This document shows positions 54,923 through 63,542 of a DNA stretch of 64,000 nucleotides, piece after piece. The notes under the pieces were generated by a model. That model searched no databases. It saw only the letters and a list, made by a program, of their open reading frames with translations, and was not told the origin of the DNA. The stretch is from Pseudonocardia sp. SCN 73-27 (GTDB lineage Bacteria; Actinomycetota; Actinomycetes; Mycobacteriales; Pseudonocardiaceae): positions 42,781 to 106,780 of the forward strand of contig MEGH01000007.1 in the NCBI GenBank assembly GCA_001725415.1, given 5' to 3'. A program made the translations under genes and the position numbers. Every line of letters begins with the position of its first letter. Within the stretch, counting starts at the first letter, position 1.

Positions 54923-56305
54923 TCAGCCCACCACCTTCGAGTAGAGACCCGGCAGCCGCCCGTCCGGGTCGTAGCGGTCCTTCACAGCGCGGTAGGCGTC
55001 GCCGTTGTAGCGGCGCCAGAACTCGGCCTCGTCGTAGTGCACCGTGGAGTAGAGGGACTTGTGCCCGCCGAGCTCGGCCACGAGCTCCTCGATCAGCCGG
55101 TTGTGTGCGTCGGGCCGGCCGGGGACCTGGTCGACGGTCGACCAGAACCCGACGTTGACGTAGAGCCGCCCCGCCTCCATGGGGTAGAGCGGCCACTCGC
55201 GCTTGCCGCGCAGCCGGATCGGGCACAGCCACACCGGCGAGATGCCGACGTCGCGGTGGAAGACCTCGAGGAACCGGTCCAGGTTCTCGACGGGGATCTC
55301 GACGTCCTGGATCACCATCTCCTGCCGCGGCGACCGCGTGAGGTCGGCGAGCCGGTTGGTGACGCCGTGGCGCTGGTCGAGCGCGACGAGCCGGCGGTAG
55401 ACGTCGGAGCGGCGGTAGCGGCGCGGCCAGACCCTGCGCACCAGCGGGTTCTGCACGCCGAAGGCGCGTGAGCACCAGAACCAGTCGGTGTCCCAGCGCC
55501 AGATGTAGTCGTGGGCGGTGAGGTGGTCGACCGGGCGCTGCTGCAGCGACCGGTAGAAGATCTGCCGGCCGGTGTAGTCCGAGACCTGGGCGCCGGGCAT
55601 CGGCTCGTCGACGAACCGTCCGACGGTGACGTACTGCTCGCCGCCGTCGAACACGGTGCCGTCGACGAAGTCGACGTCCGCGCCGGCGCCGTGGAGGTCG
55701 CACACCCGCTCGATCTCCGCGGCGGCCTCGGCTGCGGACCCGAAGCGGTGGTGGGTCAGCCGCACGAACGGCGCCACCGGCTGCAGCTCGATGCGCAGCC
55801 GCAGGGTGTAGCCGAGGGTGCCGTAGGAGTTGGGGAAGGTGGCGTAGAGGTCGGCGTGCTCGCCGTCCGGGCGGGCGGTGACGACCTCCCCCGACCCGGT
55901 CAGCAGGTCCATCTCCAGCACCGACTCGTGCGGCAGACCGTGCCGGAACGACGTCGACTCGATCCCCAGCCCGGCGACGGCGCCGCCGAGGGTGATCGTC
56001 TTGAGCTGCGGGACGACGAGCGGCATCAGGCCGTGGGCCAGTGTGGCGTCGACGAGGTCCTCGTAGGTCGTCATGCCCTGGACGTCGGCCGTCCGTGCGA
56101 CCGGGTCGACGTCGATCACACCCGTGAGCCGTGAGGTGTCCAAGAGCTGGACATCCGGGCGTGAACCGCCGAAACGGAACAGGTTGGACGACGGCTTCCC
56201 CAGCCGGACCCGCTGACCCGGCGGCACCGCACGGTAGCGTTCGACCAGGTCAGCAACGGCGTCGGCATGATCGGTCCGGTTCACCGACGCCACGCTGGTG
56301 TTCAT
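54923..56305 (-). CDS. tmsA: FAD-binding oxidoreductase, TmsA-like
   Basis: The protein has 460 residues. An N-terminal FAD_binding_4 (PCMH-type) domain is marked by GMTTYEDLVDATLAHGLMP and TLGGAVAGLGIESTSFRHG; the C-terminal half resembles the DHCR24/alkyldihydroxyacetonephosphate-synthase-like reductases. In the TmsA/TmsB system it reduces the 10-methylene intermediate to the 10-methyl acid. It starts at ATG 56305, directly behind a leaderless -10. Mycobacterial Rv0449c (near ufaA1 Rv0447c) is the likely counterpart. The gene is divergent from the DUF47-phosphate transporter pair. Confidence 0.83.
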   Translation of the reverse strand: MNTSVASVNRTDHADAVADLVERYRAVPPGQRVRLGKPSSNLFRFGGSRPDVQLLDTSRLTGVIDVDPVARTADVQGMTTYEDLVDATLAHGLMPLVVPQLKTITLGGAVAGLGIESTSFRHGLPHESVLEMDLLTGSGEVVTARPDGEHADLYATFPNSYGTLGYTLRLRIELQPVAPFVRLTHHRFGSAAEAAAEIERVCDLHGAGADVDFVDGTVFDGGEQYVTVGRFVDEPMPGAQVSDYTGRQIFYRSLQQRPVDHLTAHDYIWRWDTDWFWCSRAFGVQNPLVRRVWPRRYRRSDVYRRLVALDQRHGVTNRLADLTRSPRQEMVIQDVEIPVENLDRFLEVFHRDVGISPVWLCPIRLRGKREWPLYPMEAGRLYVNVGFWSTVDQVPGRPDAHNRLIEELVAELGGHKSLYSTVHYDEAEFWRRYNGDAYRAVKDRYDPDGRLPGLYSKVVG

Positions 56306-56312
56306 GTTCGCG

Positions 56313-56318
56313 ACGCTA
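56313..56318 (-). promoter_or_regulatory. -10 element for leaderless tmsA
   Basis: On the minus strand TAGCGT ends seven bases before the ATG at 56305, and no ribosome site lies between. The same hexamer and spacing precede the TauE/SafE gene at 33995. Confidence 0.5.
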
Positions 56319-56450
56319 ATCGGCAATCGCCGCCGGTGCACGCCTCTTCCGGTTTCGGGGACGTCACGCCTCGTACACGGATGCCCCGCGCCACCGTCGT
56401 CCGGGGTACCTGCCCGGAGTCCCGAAACGGGCCCCGGGTACAACGCTCCC

Positions 56451-57086
56451 ATGGCTTTCCGGTTGACGCCGCATGAACGAGGGTTCTACCCGCTGTTCAC
56501 CCGTGCCGCGGAGAACATCGTCGCCGCGGCGGAGGGGCTCGCGGAACTGGTGGCCGCGGACCCCGCGGCCCGGCCGGCACTCGCGGCCCGGGTCAAGGAC
56601 CTGGAGCACGCGGGCGACGAGGTCACCCATGAGATCATGGTGAAGCTCAACTCCGTGTTCGTGACGCCGTTCGACCGCGAGGACATCTACCGCCTCGCGT
56701 CCTCGCTCGACGACGTCCTCGACGCGATGGAGGAGGCCGCCGACCGGATCGTGCTCTACCGCCTCGACGACCTGCCCAAGGGCATCTCCCTGCAGACCGA
56801 CGTCCTGCTGCGCGCCGCGATCGCGACCGCCGCGGCCATGCCGGGCCTGGAGAAGCTGGACTCCCTCAAGGAGTACTGGGTCCACGTCAACTCCCTCGAG
56901 GACGAGGGCGACGCCGCCTACCGATCGCTGCTGCGCGACCTGCTCGCTCCCGACGACGACGTCACCCCGCTCGACGTCCTGACGGTGCTGAAGATCAAGG
57001 AGGTCGTCGAGACCCTCGAGGAGGCCGCGGACGCGTTCGAGACGGTGGCCAACACCGTCGAGAGCATCGCCGTCAAGGAGGCCTGA
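56451..57086 (+). CDS. DUF47 (PhoU-like) protein, partner of the phosphate transporter
   Basis: The protein has 211 residues, almost entirely helical. It shows the DUF47 metal-binding pattern: E-x-x-G-D-E in LEHAGDEVTHEIM (about 47-59), FDREDIYRLASSLDDVLD (about 76-93) and EDEGDAAYRSLLRDL. The fold resembles PhoU, and the family almost always precedes a PiT transporter, probably regulating it. TACAAC six bases before the ATG may be a weak leaderless -10. The PiT start follows its stop by one base. Confidence 0.92.
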   Translation: MAFRLTPHERGFYPLFTRAAENIVAAAEGLAELVAADPAARPALAARVKDLEHAGDEVTHEIMVKLNSVFVTPFDREDIYRLASSLDDVLDAMEEAADRIVLYRLDDLPKGISLQTDVLLRAAIATAAAMPGLEKLDSLKEYWVHVNSLEDEGDAAYRSLLRDLLAPDDDVTPLDVLTVLKIKEVVETLEEAADAFETVANTVESIAVKEA

Positions 57087-57087
57087 G

Positions 57088-58083
57088 GTGGAGCTCGCGC
57101 TCATCCTCGTGGTCATCGTCGTCGCGCTGGGTTTCGACTACACCAACGGCTTCCACGATGCCGCCAACGCCATCGCCACGTCGGTGTCGACGCGGGCGCT
57201 GTCCCCGCGGGCCGCGCTGATCATGGCCGCGATCATGAACCTCGTCGGGGCGTTCCTGGGCACGGCGGTGGCGTCCACCGTCGGCAAGGGGATCATCAAC
57301 GCCCCCGAGGGCGCTGCCGGGCTCGTCGTGGTGCTGTCGGCGCTGATCGGCGCCATCGCGTGGAACCTGATCACGTGGTGGTTCGGGATGCCGTCCTCGT
57401 CGTCGCACGCGCTGATCGGCGGCCTCGTCGGCGCCGCGCTGGCCTCGGCGGGCACCGTGCAGTGGGCGGGTGTCCTGGACAAGGTCGTCATCCCGATGGT
57501 CGTCTCGCCGATCGTCGGGTTCGTCCTGGCCGGGCTGGTGATGATCGCGTTGTTGTGGTTGTTCAAGGACGCCCGGCCGCAGCGCGTGACGCGCGGGTTC
57601 CGGCATGCCCAGACGGTGTCGGCGGCGGCGATGGCGCTCGGGCACGGCCTGCAGGACGCGCAGAAGACGATGGGCGTGATCGTGCTGGCGCTCGTCGTCG
57701 GCGGCTACCACGACGGCTTCGACATCCCCTGGTGGGTGATCCTCGTGTCGGCCGGCGCGCTGTCGGCGGGGACCGCGGCTGGCGGCTGGCGCATCATGCG
57801 CACCCTCGGCCGACGGATCATCGACCTCGACCCGCCGCGCGGGTTCGCCGCCGAGGCCACCGCGTCGGCCGTGCTCTACACGACGGCGTTCGCCTTCGCC
57901 GCGCCCATCTCGACGACGCAGACGATCACGTCGTCGATCCTGGGCGTCGGGGCGACGAAGCGGCTCTCGGCGGTGCGCTGGAACGTCGCGGGCAACATCG
58001 TCGTCGCCTGGGTGCTGACCCTGCCGATGGCCGCGCTGATGGCCGCACTGGCGTACTGGGCGCTGCACTTCCTGCTCGTGTGA
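57088..58083 (+). CDS. pit: PiT-family inorganic phosphate transporter
   Basis: The protein has 331 residues and about ten membrane segments. The duplicated PiT signature is GFDYTNGFHDAANAIATSVSTRAL at 15-38 and, in the second half, TQTITSSILGVGATKRL; GMPSSSSHALIGGL lies between. It imports phosphate, or metal-phosphate complexes, with protons or sodium. The GTG start is immediately after the DUF47 stop. The next gene, convergent and 13 bases away, is a polyphosphate kinase, which fits a phosphate-storage neighbourhood. Confidence 0.95.
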   Translation: MELALILVVIVVALGFDYTNGFHDAANAIATSVSTRALSPRAALIMAAIMNLVGAFLGTAVASTVGKGIINAPEGAAGLVVVLSALIGAIAWNLITWWFGMPSSSSHALIGGLVGAALASAGTVQWAGVLDKVVIPMVVSPIVGFVLAGLVMIALLWLFKDARPQRVTRGFRHAQTVSAAAMALGHGLQDAQKTMGVIVLALVVGGYHDGFDIPWWVILVSAGALSAGTAAGGWRIMRTLGRRIIDLDPPRGFAAEATASAVLYTTAFAFAAPISTTQTITSSILGVGATKRLSAVRWNVAGNIVVAWVLTLPMAALMAALAYWALHFLLV

Positions 58084-58096
58084 GCCGGGCCCGGCG

Positions 58097-58906
58097 TCAC
58101 ACCGCGGCGCGCACCCGGGCCTTCTCCGCCTCGACGTCGAAGTCGGCGGGCGGGTACTGCGGGTCGACCGCGTCGAGCGTCTCGGCCAACAGCGCCGCGA
58201 CGGCCCAGTTGCGGTACCACTTGCGGTCGGACGGGACGACGTACCAGGGCGCCGCGTCGGTGTCGCAGTTGGCGAGCGCGTCGGCGTAAGCGGCCTGGTA
58301 GTCGGTCCACTTGGCGCGGGCGTCGAGATCGCCGGGGTTGTACTTCCAGTACTTCTGCGGGTCCTCCAGCCGCGCGGCGAGCCGCTCGGACTGCGCCTCC
58401 GGGGAGATGTGCAGCATGCACTTCACGATCGCGACACCCTGCTCGTCGAGCTCGGCCTCGAAGGCGTTGATGCGCTCGTAGCGGCTGCGCCACTCGGACT
58501 CGGGGACGAGCCCGTCGACGCGCACGACGAGGACGTCCTCGTAGTGGCTGCGGTCGAACACGCCGAGCATCCCGGGGCCGGGGACCTGCTTGCGGATGCG
58601 CCACAGGAAGTCGTGCGCCAGCTCCTCGGGGGTCGGGCGCTTGAACGACGCGATGTGCAGGCCCTGCGGGTTGACCAGCCCGGCGACGTGGCTGATCACC
58701 CCGCCCTTGCCCGAGGTGTCCATGCCCTGCAGGACGAGCAGCACAGCGCGTGGGCTCGACCCGCCCACCGCGCTCGCGTACAGGGCCTCCTGGCGGGCGT
58801 CGAGCCGGGTGCCGAGCTCGGTCATGGCCTCGGCGGCGTCGGCCTTCTTCCTCGGGCCGATCGGCTTGGGTCTCGCGTGCGGACCGCTTCTTCGCCATCC
58901 GCGCAC
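58097..58906 (-). CDS. ppk2: Polyphosphate kinase 2 family protein (start uncertain, possible N-terminal frameshift)
   Basis: The PPK2 core is intact: Walker A GMDTSGKGG, the lid/base stretch FDRSHYEDVLVVRV and the C-terminal SDRKWYRNWAV. It transfers phosphate between polyphosphate and nucleotides. The start is unclear: this frame begins at GTG 58906 with an odd N-terminus (RGWRRSGPHARPKPIGPRKK), while a leaderless -10 (58905-58910) points to ATG 58898 in another frame, reading MAKKRSARE. A one-base indel near 58871-58874 would join them. If no join exists, ATG 58825 (MTELG) is a safe internal start. Confidence 0.85.
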   Translation of the reverse strand: MRGWRRSGPHARPKPIGPRKKADAAEAMTELGTRLDARQEALYASAVGGSSPRAVLLVLQGMDTSGKGGVISHVAGLVNPQGLHIASFKRPTPEELAHDFLWRIRKQVPGPGMLGVFDRSHYEDVLVVRVDGLVPESEWRSRYERINAFEAELDEQGVAIVKCMLHISPEAQSERLAARLEDPQKYWKYNPGDLDARAKWTDYQAAYADALANCDTDAAPWYVVPSDRKWYRNWAVAALLAETLDAVDPQYPPADFDVEAEKARVRAAV

Positions 58907-58910
58907 AGTA
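58905..58910 (-). promoter_or_regulatory. -10 element upstream of ppk2
   Basis: On the minus strand TACTGT ends six bases before ATG 58898. That ATG opens a short lysine/arginine-rich frame different from the PPK2 frame, which is the basis for suspecting an indel. Confidence 0.45.
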
Positions 58911-58919
58911 GCGCCGCAC

Positions 58920-59798
58920 TCAGCGGTCGGCGGCGATCTTCTCCGGGATGCCCGTCCCGATGGGCACGACGAGCGGGGTGCCCGACACCGGGTCGGGGAT
59001 CACCTTGGCCTGCAGGCCGAACACCTCGGCGAGCAACGGCTCGGTGATCACCTCCGACGGCGGCCCGGCCGCGACGATCCTCCCGTCACGCATGGCGACG
59101 AGGCGGTCGGAGTAGCGGGCCGCGAGGTTCAGGTCGTGCAGCACCATCACCACGGTCCGGCCGAGGTCGCGGTTGAGCCGGCGCACCAGGTCGAGGACCT
59201 CCACCTGGTGGGAGAGGTCGAGGTAGGTCGTCGGCTCGTCGAGCAGGAGCAGGTCGGTGCCCTGGGCGAGGGCCATCGAGATCCACGCCCGCTGTCGCTG
59301 GCCGCCGGACAGCTCGTCGACGGGCCGCTCGGCCAGGTCGGCGATGTTGGTCCACTCCAGGGCCTCGTGCACCGACGTCTCGTCGTCCGACGACCACTGC
59401 CGGTACCAGGCCTGGTGGGGGTGGCGGCCGCGGGCGACGAGGTCGCCGACGGTGAGCCCCTCGGGCGCGCTGGGCGTCTGCGGGAGCATGCCCAGGATCG
59501 TCGCAACCTCCTTGGTGGGCATCCTGTCGATGCGCTTGCCGTCGAGCAGCACCTGGCCCGAGGTGGGGACCAGGAGCCGGCCGAGGGCGCGCAGCAGCGT
59601 CGACTTGCCGCAGCCGTTGGGCCCGATCACGGATGTCACGGTGTTCTGGACGACGTCGAGGTCCAGGTCGTCGACGATCGTGCGGTCGCCGTAGCCGAGG
59701 GTCACCGACTCGGCGCGCAGCCGCACACCGGCGGCCACGAGCTCCTTCGCAGCGACATCCCCGTCGGAGCCGGAGGCGTGGGCAGCGGTCTGGGTCAT
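58920..59798 (-). CDS. Iron-siderophore ABC transporter ATPase (FecE/FepC-like)
   Basis: The protein has 292 residues. Walker A is GPNGCGKST, the ABC signature LSGGQRQR, Walker B LLLLDEPTTYLD, followed by the H-loop in VLHDLN. The spacing and the MLPQTPSAPEGLTVGDLVARGRHPH stretch (Q-loop and its surroundings) are typical of FecE/FepC iron-siderophore ATPases. Its ATG overlaps the stop of the upstream permease. No substrate-binding protein gene is in the operon. Confidence 0.93.
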   Translation of the reverse strand: MTQTAAHASGSDGDVAAKELVAAGVRLRAESVTLGYGDRTIVDDLDLDVVQNTVTSVIGPNGCGKSTLLRALGRLLVPTSGQVLLDGKRIDRMPTKEVATILGMLPQTPSAPEGLTVGDLVARGRHPHQAWYRQWSSDDETSVHEALEWTNIADLAERPVDELSGGQRQRAWISMALAQGTDLLLLDEPTTYLDLSHQVEVLDLVRRLNRDLGRTVVMVLHDLNLAARYSDRLVAMRDGRIVAAGPPSEVITEPLLAEVFGLQAKVIPDPVSGTPLVVPIGTGIPEKIAADR

Positions 59799-60898
59799 AC
59801 TCGGGCCTCCCGGCCGTGACGGACGAGCAGGTAGAGCAGGTACGGGGCACCCAGGACGGCGGTGACGACGCCGACCGGCAGCTCCGCACTGCCGAACGCC
59901 GTGCGCGCCAACAGGTCCGACAGGACGACGAGCGTCGCCCCGATGAGCAGCGAGGCCCCGATCGGCGGTCGCGGCGATCCGACGATCCGTTGCGCGATCT
60001 GCGGCGATACGAGCGCGACGAACGCGATCGGGCCCGCCGACGCCGTCGCGATCGCGGCGAGGCCGACGGCCACGGCGAGCAGGGCGGTCCGCGCTCCGTC
60101 GACGCGCACGCCCAGCGAGCGGGCGGTGTCGTCGTTGTACTGCAGCGCACCGAGCAGGTGAGCAAGCACGAGCGCGACGGGCACGAGGATCGCCAGCGCG
60201 ATCCCGACCGGGACGACGTGCTCCCAGCCGCGGGCGTTGAGGCTGCCGTTGAGCCACACCTGCGCGCGGGCGGCCTCGTAGACCTGCGCGGCGATCAGCA
60301 GCCAGTTGACCAGCGCGTACAGGATCGCGTTCATCCCGATGCCGACGAGGACGAGCCGGAAGCCCTGTACGCCCTTGCGCCAGGCCAGCAGATAGATCAG
60401 CGTCGCGGTGACCAGACCGCCGAGCAGCGCCGCGACCGGCAGCCCCACCGAGCTCGCGATGACGGCGAACGCACCGGCGCCGCTGCCGAGGACGATCACG
60501 CCGACGGCGGCGGCGCTCGCGCCCATCGTGATGCCGATGATGTCGGGTGCCGCGAGAGGGTTGCGCGCCAACGCCTGCAGGATCGCGCCCGACACGCCCA
60601 GCGCCCCGCCGACGAGCGCGCCGGTGAGCGTCCGCGGCAGCCGCAGGTCGAGCACGATGAACTGCTCCGCGGGGCCGCCGCCACCGAAGAGTGTCGCCAG
60701 CACGTCGCCCACGCCGATCGGGAACTCGCCCCGGCCGATGTTCAGCGCCGCCCCGACGACCAGGACCGCGGCCGTCGCGACCATCACGACGATCGTCCGC
60801 GGCCGCCAGACCCCGGAGAATCTGCCGACCCGCAACGGGTCGCGCCCCGGGACGAGACCCGGGACGCGCCTGCCCGGCTCCTCGACGGTGGCGGTCAC
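59795..60898 (-). CDS. FecCD-family iron-siderophore permease (second)
   Basis: The protein has 367 residues and about nine to ten membrane helices. LRLPRTLTGALVGGALGVSGAILQALARNPLAAPDIIGI is the standard FecCD N-terminal signature, and GPIAFVALVSPQIAQRIVG the coupling-loop signature facing the ATPase. The GTG start overlaps the stop of the first permease gene (GTGA). With that protein it would form the heterodimeric channel of a FepDG-like importer. Confidence 0.92.
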   Translation of the reverse strand: MTATVEEPGRRVPGLVPGRDPLRVGRFSGVWRPRTIVVMVATAAVLVVGAALNIGRGEFPIGVGDVLATLFGGGGPAEQFIVLDLRLPRTLTGALVGGALGVSGAILQALARNPLAAPDIIGITMGASAAAVGVIVLGSGAGAFAVIASSVGLPVAALLGGLVTATLIYLLAWRKGVQGFRLVLVGIGMNAILYALVNWLLIAAQVYEAARAQVWLNGSLNARGWEHVVPVGIALAILVPVALVLAHLLGALQYNDDTARSLGVRVDGARTALLAVAVGLAAIATASAGPIAFVALVSPQIAQRIVGSPRPPIGASLLIGATLVVLSDLLARTAFGSAELPVGVVTAVLGAPYLLYLLVRHGREARV

Positions 60899-61938
60899 AG
60901 CTGGGCCAGCCTCTTGCGGCGCACCAGCGCGATGAAGAACGGCGCCCCGATGAGCGCCAGCACGATCCCCACCTGCAGCTCCCCCGGCCGGGCGACCACC
61001 CGGCCCACGACGTCGGCGGTGAGCAGCAGCACCGCGCCGGACAACGCCGATGCGGGCAACAGCCAGCGATGGTCGGGCCCGGTGAACGACCGCACGACGT
61101 GCGGCACGATCAGCCCGAGGAACGCGATCGGCCCGCACGCCGCCGTCGCCGACCCGGCGAGCAGCGTGATCGCGATGACCCCCAGGACCCGGGTGCGGGT
61201 GACCGAGTGCCCGAGGGACTTCGCGACGTCGTCGCCGAGGGACAGGGCGTTGAGCGCGGGCGCGGTGGCCAGCGCGATCAGCACCCCCACCAGCAGGAAC
61301 GGCGCCACCTGCGCGGCGATGGCCGGTTCGCGCCCGGCGAGGGACCCGACGTTCCAGAACCGGTAGGCATCGAGGGTGCGGACGTCGGTGAGGATGACCG
61401 CCGACGTCAGACCGAACAGCAGCGCCGACACCGCCGCGCCCGCGACCGCCAGCGTCACCGGCGTCGCACCGGCGCGTCCCGTCGAGCCGAGCAGGAACAC
61501 CGCGACGCTCGCGGCCAGCGCCCCGGCGAACGCGAACCACACGTAGCCGGTGAGCGAGCTGATCCCGAAGACGTGGATGCCGATGACGACGAGGAACGCC
61601 GCACCGGCGTTGACGCCGAGCAGACCGGGGTCGGCGAGCGGGTTGCGGGTGTGCCCCTGCATCAGCGCACCGGCCAGGCCGAGCGCGGCGCCGGCCAGCA
61701 GACCGAGCACGGTGCGCGGGATGCGCAGCGAGCGGACGACGACGTCGTCCTCGGTGCCCGTGGGACTGAACAGCGCCGACCACACGTGGTCGAGCGGGAT
61801 GGCCTTGGCCCCGATCGCGATGCTCGCGAGGCACACCACCACCAGCAGCACCGCGAGCAGCAACAGGCCGGTGACCCGGCGGCTGCGCATCGATCCCGGT
61901 GCGCGTGGCGTCGTCGGCCGCGCGGCGACGGTCGTCAC
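60895..61938 (-). CDS. FecCD-family iron-siderophore permease (first)
   Basis: The protein has 347 residues with multiple membrane helices. The signatures are LRIPRTVLGLLAGAALGLAGALMQGHTRNPLADPGLLGV and GPIAFLGLIVPHVVRSFTG. It is the first gene of the three-gene importer, starting at a GTG at 61938 and preceded by an IdeR-like box, so iron repression is expected. It would pair with the second permease. Confidence 0.92.
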   Translation of the reverse strand: MTTVAARPTTPRAPGSMRSRRVTGLLLLAVLLVVVCLASIAIGAKAIPLDHVWSALFSPTGTEDDVVVRSLRIPRTVLGLLAGAALGLAGALMQGHTRNPLADPGLLGVNAGAAFLVVIGIHVFGISSLTGYVWFAFAGALAASVAVFLLGSTGRAGATPVTLAVAGAAVSALLFGLTSAVILTDVRTLDAYRFWNVGSLAGREPAIAAQVAPFLLVGVLIALATAPALNALSLGDDVAKSLGHSVTRTRVLGVIAITLLAGSATAACGPIAFLGLIVPHVVRSFTGPDHRWLLPASALSGAVLLLTADVVGRVVARPGELQVGIVLALIGAPFFIALVRRKRLAQL

Positions 61939-62032
61939 CGTGGGTTCACCCCGGCCCCCTGTCGGACTCCGCTCGTCGACCCGCCGCGGGATAGACGGCG
62001 AGCGCGGTGGTCACCCACCGGTCCCGCTCACG

Positions 62033-62051
62033 ATAGGTGAGGCAACCCTGT
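62033..62051 (-). promoter_or_regulatory. IdeR/DtxR-like iron box
   Basis: The 19 bases ATAGGTGAGGCAACCCTGT match the IdeR consensus TTAGGTTAGGCTAACCTAA at 13 positions, including the AGGT and central AGGC cores. It lies 95 bases before the permease start. A minus-strand TATCGT at its edge could be the -10. Iron-loaded IdeR would block the operon here. Confidence 0.7.
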
Positions 62052-62149
62052 GTGTCACCGAGGCGGGGCATCGCTGTCGCGTCACGGTCGTCACGCTTCG
62101 GGTCATACGGGCGCCGTCGCCGCGACAGCCGTCGGTGCAGGGTGCTGGG

Positions 62150-62905
62150 ATGGTCACCGTGCGACGCATCTGGCCGGTCCCCGGCACATCCGCCGATCTC
62201 GACGACGCCGCGCTGCTCGGGCACTACGCCTACCCCGACGGCCTCGACGCGCCGTACGTCCGCGTCAACTTCGTGTCGAGCCTCGACGGCGCCGTCAGCG
62301 TCGACGGCCTGTCCGGCGGGCTGGGCTCCGACGCCGACAAGGCCGTCTTCGCAACGCTGCGCCGCCTCGCCGACGTCGTCCTCGTCGGCGCGGGCACCGT
62401 CCGCGCCGAGGACTACCGCGGCGCCCGCACACCGACCCTCGGGCGCGACCTGCCGCCGCCGATCGCCGTCGTCACCGGCTCGGCCGACCTCGACCCCGGC
62501 GCACGGTTGTTCACCGACACCGCCGTTGCCCCGATCGTCCTCACCACCGCGGGCGCCCCGGCCGCCCGGCGCGACGCGCTGCGCGCCGCCGGCGCCGACG
62601 TCGTCGAGTGCCCCGACCTCGAGCCCGCGACGCTGCTCGCCGAGCTCGGCCGCCGCGGACTGCATCGAGTGCTGTGCGAGGGCGGGCCGTCGCTGTTCGG
62701 GGCACTCGCCGCCGCCGGCCACGTCGACGAGCTGTGCCTGACCCTGTCGCCGGTGGTGGTCGCCGGGTCCGCGGGACGCATCGCCACCGGGCCCGCCGCC
62801 GACCTCCGCCTCGACCTCGCCGGGGCGCTCACGGCCCCCGGGGCGCTGCTGCTGCGCTACGCACGGACCGGCCCGGCCGACGACGTCGATCCACCGATCG
62901 GGTGA
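62150..62905 (+). CDS. Pyrimidine reductase family protein (RibD C-terminal-like)
   Basis: The protein has 251 residues of the dihydrofolate-reductase-like fold shared by the RibD reductase domain. Features are VRVNFVSSLDGAVSVDGLSGGLGSDADK, LVGAGTVRAEDYRG (about 78-91) and LCEGGPSLFGALAAAGHVDELCLTLSP. No deaminase domain is fused, as in mycobacterial Rv2671. It may act in riboflavin synthesis or reduce another pteridine-like compound; no rib genes are adjacent. The ATG at 62150 is chosen by position; GTG 62159 is an alternative. Confidence 0.87.
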   Translation: MVTVRRIWPVPGTSADLDDAALLGHYAYPDGLDAPYVRVNFVSSLDGAVSVDGLSGGLGSDADKAVFATLRRLADVVLVGAGTVRAEDYRGARTPTLGRDLPPPIAVVTGSADLDPGARLFTDTAVAPIVLTTAGAPAARRDALRAAGADVVECPDLEPATLLAELGRRGLHRVLCEGGPSLFGALAAAGHVDELCLTLSPVVVAGSAGRIATGPAADLRLDLAGALTAPGALLLRYARTGPADDVDPPIG

Positions 62906-63016
62906 CCTTGCATGAGGCCCGGGGCCGCGGCGACGTCCATCGGGTGTGTGGGCCGGAGACACCGGCCCCGCCGGGCACCGCCCGGCGACACCGACAGCAG
63001 TCGTGAGGAGTCCACG

Positions 63017-63529
63017 ATGACCGAGGCCACCCCATCGACGACCAGCACGTCGACGACCGCCACCACCCGTGGCGCCGCGGCCGGCACCACCACCGCCGGC
63101 TCGCCCGCCCGTGTCGCCGAGGACACCGGCCAGGGTCGCACCACGATCGCGGCGTCCGTCGTGCAGAAGATCGCCGGCATCGCCGCCCGCGAGATCTCCG
63201 GCGTCCACGCCATGGGCGGCGGCGTGTCCCGCGCGTTCGGCGCGATCCGTGAGCGCATCCCCGGCGGCGGCACGGGCGCGGCCAACATCGCCGGCGTCCA
63301 GGTCGAGGTCGGCGAGAAGCAGGCCGCGATCGACCTCGACATCATCGTCGAGTACGGCGCCTCCATCCGCGAGCTCGCGCGGGCGGTGCGCCGCAACGTG
63401 ATCACCGCCGTCGAGTCGATGACGGGCCTCGAGGTGATCGAGGTCAACATCGCCGTCAACGACATCCACCTGCCCGAGCTCGACAACCCGGAGGACCTCC
63501 CGGCGCCGGTCGTGTCCCGCGTCGAGTGA
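63017..63529 (+). CDS. Asp23/Gls24-family envelope stress response protein
   Basis: The protein has 170 residues. A Thr/Ser/Ala-rich N-terminal tail (1-42) leads to an Asp23/Gls24 domain: TTIAASVVQKIAGIAAREISGVHAMGGGV, then VGEKQAAIDLDIIVEYGASIRELARAVRRNVITAVESMTGLEVIEVNIAVNDI. The family is membrane-associated and linked to envelope or alkaline stress. GTGAGGAG lies six bases before the ATG. It leads a cluster of small proteins usually found together in actinobacteria. Confidence 0.93.
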   Translation: MTEATPSTTSTSTTATTRGAAAGTTTAGSPARVAEDTGQGRTTIAASVVQKIAGIAAREISGVHAMGGGVSRAFGAIRERIPGGGTGAANIAGVQVEVGEKQAAIDLDIIVEYGASIRELARAVRRNVITAVESMTGLEVIEVNIAVNDIHLPELDNPEDLPAPVVSRVE

Positions 63530-63542
63530 GAGCAGCGAGCAC

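Noticed and set aside
57876-58895. Frame opened by ATG 58898 continued over the whole of ppk2
   Set aside because: Beyond the first ten residues it is an Arg-rich shadow of the PPK2 frame. Only its first codons are of interest for a possible frameshift.
61939-62149. N-terminal extension of the RibD-like protein across the iron box
   Set aside because: The upstream part is antisense to the permease gene and Arg/Pro-rich; the family fold starts at VRRIWPVPG just after ATG 62150.
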